This document shows, piece after piece, positions 4,864 to 8,127 of a stretch of DNA of 8,127 bases. This DNA is from an uncultured Mailhella sp. (GTDB taxonomy: Bacteria > Desulfobacterota > Desulfovibrionia > Desulfovibrionales > Desulfovibrionaceae). The number at the start of each line of letters is the position of its first letter. The stretch's first letter is position 1. A program made the translations under genes and the position numbers. The stretch covers positions 1-8,127 of the forward strand of contig CAOMFZ010000101.1 in the NCBI GenBank assembly GCA_948482415.1. Reading direction: 5' to 3'. The notes below the pieces were generated by a model that saw nothing but the letters and a program-made list of their open reading frames with translations, was not told the origin of the DNA and did no database searches.

Positions 4864-5916
4864 TTATTTTGCACAGTGATTAAGCATACGAACAAGAGAT
4901 TTTTTAGCATCTTCAATCAATGAACTGTCAATTTGCACAGGCTTTGCAGTACCTGCAACAATGTCTTCCAATGTTTTGCAGAGCAATGCCTCTGTAATTT
5001 TTGCCATATCAAGACAAAGCGCGTCATTTAATAAAGGAATAACCGTTACACCGCGGTTTTTATGCTTATCAGCCAGACGATTGACAAGATTTGCTTCAGT
5101 GCCGATCACCAGCACATCGCCTTTCTGTGCTTTTTCTGCCACATCAATCAAATAAGATGTTGAGCCTGCTCCGTCACATTGTGCCACAATTTCCTGCGGA
5201 CATTCCGGATGAACATAAATTTTTGCATGGGGATATTTTTGACGCATGGCATCAATATGTTCCTGTTTGAAAAATTCATGGATAGGACAGCAGCCGTCCC
5301 AGAAAATAAGACTTGCCTTGTCGATTGCATCGTAATCCAAATTTTCACCGTTATTGCGGATATCCAAAGTATGGCGTTTATCTTGGGCAATTCCCAGCAT
5401 ATTTCCCACATTATTGCCTAAATTCCTGTCCGGCAGAAAAAGTACGCTGTCGCCCTGGCTGTATGCCCATTCAAGCATTTTTTTGGCATTGGCAGAAGTG
5501 CACACTGCTCCGCCGTGTTTACCGACAATGGTTTTTACAGCAAGAGACGTATTGACATAAGCGAGAGGAACAACTTTTTTGCCATGCTTCAAAATCTTTT
5601 CAATAACAATATCAAGAGCTTTTGCCGGCACCATTTCAGCCATAAGGCAGGACGCATTCATATCAGGCAAATACACCTTTTGCCCTTTTTTTGCCAGCAA
5701 ACAGGCAGATTCAGCCATAAAATGCACGCCGCAAAAAACAATATGCTCGGCATCAATGCCGTCCATCATTTGCGCAAGCTGCAAAGAATCCCCTGCCAAA
5801 TCAACATGTTGTATAATTTCATCCTGTTGATAATGGTGCCCCATAATCACAAGGGAAGAGCCCAATTTTTGTTTAAGTTCTTTCACCTTATCAGTATATA
5901 ATGACAAAGATTTCAT
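4864..5916 (-). CDS. nadA: Quinolinate synthase NadA
   Basis: This oxygen-sensitive [4Fe-4S] enzyme condenses iminoaspartate with dihydroxyacetone phosphate to quinolinate, taking the NadB product directly. The start is the ATG at 5916, with GGGAG 6-7 nt upstream. A TTG at 5937 would add seven residues but overlaps the nadC stop and has no binding site. The 350-residue protein shows the expected blocks: MGHHYQQDEI (25-34), CGVHFMAES (62-70), LPDMNASCLMAEM (83-95), CTSANAKK (139-146), LPDRNLGNNV (161-170), WDGCCPIHEFF (206-216), YVHPECPQEI (234-243) and GTEANLVNRL (272-281). The three cluster cysteines are probably C90, C210 and C301 (in ALCLDM), by comparison with known NadA proteins. A second cysteine next to C210 is a small oddity. 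It lies between nadC (21 nt) and nadB (22 nt). Confidence 0.96.
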   Translation of the reverse strand: MKSLSLYTDKVKELKQKLGSSLVIMGHHYQQDEIIQHVDLAGDSLQLAQMMDGIDAEHIVFCGVHFMAESACLLAKKGQKVYLPDMNASCLMAEMVPAKALDIVIEKILKHGKKVVPLAYVNTSLAVKTIVGKHGGAVCTSANAKKMLEWAYSQGDSVLFLPDRNLGNNVGNMLGIAQDKRHTLDIRNNGENLDYDAIDKASLIFWDGCCPIHEFFKQEHIDAMRQKYPHAKIYVHPECPQEIVAQCDGAGSTSYLIDVAEKAQKGDVLVIGTEANLVNRLADKHKNRGVTVIPLLNDALCLDMAKITEALLCKTLEDIVAGTAKPVQIDSSLIEDAKKSLVRMLNHCAK

Positions 5917-5937
5917 AGTTTCTCCCAAAAAATACAA

Positions 5938-6828
5938 TTATTTTAAACGTCTTACCCTCAAACTGAAATCTGCAATGGGAGCAGAATGGGTAATACTTCC
6001 CACAGAAATAAAATCTGCAGGACGAGTTTTGCAGGACAGTGCCAAATCACGAATAGTTTTTAAATTCACCCCGCCGCTGATTTCCGCTTCAATGGTACGG
6101 GGAATGAGCGGTAAATTTTCGGAAAGCTCCGGAATACTCATATTATCCAGCAAAATTCTCTGCGGAGCAGCACCCACAGCTTCCAAAACTTCATTTTTAT
6201 CACGGCATTCCACAATAATGGGAGGACAGGACGTTCCATAGGTCTGACGGAGTTTTTCCACCGCCTTTGTAATGGAGCCAACCGCGTCCACATGGTTATT
6301 TTTTACCATAAGCATATCAGCCAAAGTCATGCGGTGATTTTTGGCACCAGCCACACGCACTGCATATTTATCCAAATATCTGTGTCCGGGAAGTGTTTTG
6401 CGGGTATCAAGCAAGGTTACGCCTGTTCCTGTGAGTTCTTTCAGATAAAGTTTGGTATAGTTGGCAATACCGCTTAACCGTGTGATAAAATTCAAAATAA
6501 TACGTTCTGCTTTTAAAAGAAGGGCTGTATTCATTTCAAATTCAGCCGCAATTTCCATATCTTTTAAATAGCTTCCCTCCCGGACTTTGAGACTGTATAA
6601 TTTTTCAGGCTCACTGACGCCAAGTTCCTGCAAAATGGCAGGAATAAGCACTAAGCCAACAACACAGGTGTCTTGACGGGCAATCAGCTTGCCATAGGAC
6701 ATATCATTTTCAGCAAAAATACCATTGGCAGTTAAATCCTGTTCGTCCTCATCAAGCGCCAACCTGATAATTTTCCTCACAAAATCTGCACCTTTTTGTC
6801 CAAAAATTTCGCATAATTGCTCTGCCAC
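5938..6828 (-). CDS. nadC: Nicotinate-nucleotide pyrophosphorylase (carboxylating) NadC
   Basis: NadC turns quinolinate and PRPP into nicotinate mononucleotide, CO2 and pyrophosphate, where the de novo branch joins the common NAD pathway. Motifs in the 296-residue product: AERIILNFITRLSGIAN (107-123), DTRKTLPGHRYLDKYAVR (141-158), AGAKNHR (160-166, where many relatives have GGG-NHR), MVKNNH (174-179), LLDNMS (226-231), EISGGVNL (249-256) and SVGSITHSAP (275-284). These cover the PRPP and quinolinate sites. Start choice: an ATG at 6840 would add four residues but has no Shine-Dalgarno. The bases ATGGAG of that codon pair supply GGAG at the right distance from the GTG at 6828, so GTG is preferred. 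A -10-like TATAAC (complement of 6849-6854) lies close enough that a nearly leaderless ATG transcript remains possible. First gene of nadC-nadA-nadB. Confidence 0.94.
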   Translation of the reverse strand: MAEQLCEIFGQKGADFVRKIIRLALDEDEQDLTANGIFAENDMSYGKLIARQDTCVVGLVLIPAILQELGVSEPEKLYSLKVREGSYLKDMEIAAEFEMNTALLLKAERIILNFITRLSGIANYTKLYLKELTGTGVTLLDTRKTLPGHRYLDKYAVRVAGAKNHRMTLADMLMVKNNHVDAVGSITKAVEKLRQTYGTSCPPIIVECRDKNEVLEAVGAAPQRILLDNMSIPELSENLPLIPRTIEAEISGGVNLKTIRDLALSCKTRPADFISVGSITHSAPIADFSLRVRRLK

Positions 6829-6903
6829 AATACACTCCATAAAAATATGTTATAATAATTCAAACTTGCCCCAATCAGGTTTTAGTGATAAAGAAAAACA
6901 AGC

Positions 6904-6933
6904 TTGTGCATAAATGCATTAACGTAGTAAAAT
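6904..6933 (+). promoter_or_regulatory. Candidate promoter for mgtE
   Basis: TTGTGC (6904-6909), an 18-bp spacer and TAAAAT (6928-6933) would start transcription near 6940, giving a leader of about 50 nt before the ATG at 6993. That is too short for an Mg2+-sensing M-box riboswitch, and none is seen. Two dyads overlap the promoter: TGCAT-AA-ATGCA (6907-6918) and AACGTA/TACGTT (6921-6926 with 6933-6938), so a repressor could bind here. Confidence 0.4.
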
Positions 6934-6938
6934 ACGTT
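6921..6938. promoter_or_regulatory. Small dyad in the divergent region, possible operator
   Basis: AACGTA and TACGTT flank a 6-base centre (GTAAAA). The dyad covers the -10 regions of both the candidate mgtE and the candidate nad promoters, so a protein bound here could affect both directions. I do not recognise it as a site for a known NAD regulator. The neighbouring dyad at 6907-6918 is only 3 bp away. Confidence 0.3.
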
Positions 6939-6957
6939 GTTTTAGATTAAGCGTCAA
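6929..6957 (-). promoter_or_regulatory. Candidate promoter for the nadCAB operon
   Basis: On the minus strand TTGACG (complement of 6952-6957) and TATTTT (complement of 6929-6934) are 17 bp apart. The -35 matches the consensus at five of six bases and the -10 at four of six. It would give a leader of about 80-95 nt before nadC. Its -10 overlaps the -10 of the candidate mgtE promoter on the other strand. A closer -10-like TATAAC at 6849-6854 is an alternative, but its -35 is poor. Confidence 0.35.
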
Positions 6958-6992
6958 GCAAATCCTTTTTTTCTTATATTAAGGAGGTCTGT

Positions 6993-8127
6993 ATGCCACA
7001 AACGAATGAAGATACCATGAAAAATTCACAACATACCGAACAGACAACTCCTGCAGAAAATGACAATATCAGCCAATTTTTCAATACTGCTCCTGAAGCA
7101 AATCTCGATGAAACAACAGAAAAAAAGACAGAAGAAAATCAAGAAGCAAGAACACAAAATTTACAGGATATAACAGAATATACTGAAAACGATATTGAAG
7201 AAGACTCGGAAAATCACCAGGAAAATGTTTCTTATCTGACTGAAGATAATGAAATTGTGGACTATGACCCCTGCGACCCTAATTTTATGGACAGCGAGCT
7301 TGTCCACCCTGCTGACCGTGCAGAATTCATGGAATCTCTCCCCCTTGAAAAACAACTCTGCATGATTACCCACATGGAAACGGAAGACGCGGCAGACGCT
7401 CTTGCGGAACTTGACGAAACGCAGGCAAGAGATGTTATTGAAAACCTTGATGCTGAAGATGCCGCCCGTATTTTGTCCGCCATGGATCCTGATGACGCTG
7501 TTGACGTTTTGGACGAAGTTGACGAAGACCACCGCGACATTCTTTTGAATAATCTGACCCCGGAAGATGCCATGGAGCTCCGCGCTCTGCTCTCCTTTGA
7601 CCCGGATACGGCGGCAGGGGTTATGAACACGGAAATTATCACTGTGCCCTCTGATATCAATGTGGATCAGGCTATCCGGCATATCCGCATTGAACTGGAA
7701 GACAAAGACATGCCGTATTATGTTTATGTGGTTGACCACTTAGACAAGCTTGTGGGGATTATTTCTTTACGCGAACTCATGCTTTCCAAACCCCATACGC
7801 TTATGAAAGATCTGCTTTCTGATCAGCGGGACCCTGTTACTGTCCAATTTGATACGGATAAATCAGAAGTTGCCCAAATTCTTTCTCACTATAACTTCCT
7901 TGCCCTGCCTGTTGTGGACAGAGAAGGGCATTTAATGGGCGCCGTCACCCACGATGACGTTATTGATATTATTCAGGAAGACGCAAGCTCTGATTTGCTG
8001 GGTATGATGGGTGCGGGACAAGATGAAGATATCAACACGCCATGGTATGAATCTGTGAAAATCCGCTTGCCAAGGCTCTTTATCAATATGCTTAATTCCT
8101 CACTTTCTGCGTATATTGTCTATTTAT
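6993..8127 (+). CDS. mgtE: MgtE-family Mg2+ channel/transporter (5' part, cut by window edge)
   Basis: MgtE is a homodimeric inner-membrane Mg2+ channel gated by its cytoplasmic domains, which close the pore when internal Mg2+ is high. The ATG at 6993 has AAGGAGGT 4 nt upstream. The 378 visible residues comprise: a hydrophilic, mostly acidic extension (1 to about 102, rich in Glu, Asp, Asn, Thr and Gln); the MgtE N domain of helical repeats (about 104-211, from VHPADRAEFMESLP to FDPDTAAGVMNTE); two CBS domains (about 212-272 and 276-335, with LPVVDREGHLMGAVTHDDV in the second); the connecting plug-helix region (LLGMMGAGQDED); and the start of the first membrane helix (RLPRLFINMLNSSLSAYIVYL). 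The pore domain lies beyond the edge. Typical MgtE proteins start near the N domain, so the extension of about 100 residues is unusual. It is divergent from nadC and probably independent of it. Confidence 0.93.
   Translation, partial: MPQTNEDTMKNSQHTEQTTPAENDNISQFFNTAPEANLDETTEKKTEENQEARTQNLQDITEYTENDIEEDSENHQENVSYLTEDNEIVDYDPCDPNFMDSELVHPADRAEFMESLPLEKQLCMITHMETEDAADALAELDETQARDVIENLDAEDAARILSAMDPDDAVDVLDEVDEDHRDILLNNLTPEDAMELRALLSFDPDTAAGVMNTEIITVPSDINVDQAIRHIRIELEDKDMPYYVYVVDHLDKLVGIISLRELMLSKPHTLMKDLLSDQRDPVTVQFDTDKSEVAQILSHYNFLALPVVDREGHLMGAVTHDDVIDIIQEDASSDLLGMMGAGQDEDINTPWYESVKIRLPRLFINMLNSSLSAYIVYL

Noticed and set aside
5917..5937. TTG start seven codons upstream for nadA
   Set aside because: No ribosome binding site, and it touches the nadC stop; the ATG at 5916 has GGGAG at the right distance.
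6907..6918. Rex (NADH-sensing) operator
   Set aside because: TTGTGCAT...ATGCATTA shares only the TTGTG start with the Rex consensus; the opposite half does not match CACAA.
6941..6992. Mg2+ riboswitch before mgtE
   Set aside because: The leader after the candidate promoter is only about 50 nt and contains no M-box-like structure.
7161..7739. 192-codon minus-strand reading frame opposite mgtE
   Set aside because: It lies entirely antisense to the conserved N domain and CBS region and arises from the GAC/GAA-rich codons of mgtE; no binding site and no recognisable motif.

Overview
The window looks like chromosomal DNA from a low-GC member of the Desulfovibrionaceae or a close relative. The main clue is a Tat-exported split-Soret-type dihaem cytochrome c, a protein known from Desulfovibrio. 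A complete anaerobic-type NAD de novo operon and many AT-rich intergenic inverted repeats fit the same picture. The lineage is an inference from gene content; no rRNA or other marker is present.

Layout. Positions 1-1324 (minus strand) carry the start of a phosphate ABC transporter operon: pstS, followed with no gap by a pstC that runs off the left edge. A Pho-box-like direct repeat lies upstream of pstS. Positions 1468-2369 (minus) hold a single-gene unit for the split-Soret cytochrome c, closed by a strong intrinsic terminator. Positions 2370-3260 are about 890 bp without a credible gene. From 2591 to about 3146 this gap is a back-to-back series of four different inverted-repeat elements, three of them delimited by CTAG/CTAA tetranucleotides. 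It ends in two hairpins behind nadB. Positions 3261-6828 (minus) are a tight nadC-nadA-nadB operon that would make nicotinate mononucleotide from aspartate and dihydroxyacetone phosphate. Positions 6829-6992 form a divergent control region with overlapping candidate promoters and two small dyads. From 6993 to the right edge (plus) is the 5' part of an MgtE-type Mg2+ channel with a long acidic N-terminal extension.

Most notable point. The PstS protein is circularly permuted relative to the usual family order. The motifs that normally form the C-terminal half (SREEGSGTR, GYISLGAL, SAEGQ..GYIP) come first after the signal peptide. The normal N-terminal half (GGSSSVSP, TDSTTG, DIGLASREL, IAIDGIAVIVNKNN, IYSGDTKTW) comes last. 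All the expected binding motifs remain, so it should be a working phosphate-binding protein with relocated termini. The second point of interest is the tandem array of miniature elements between the cytochrome gene and the nad operon.
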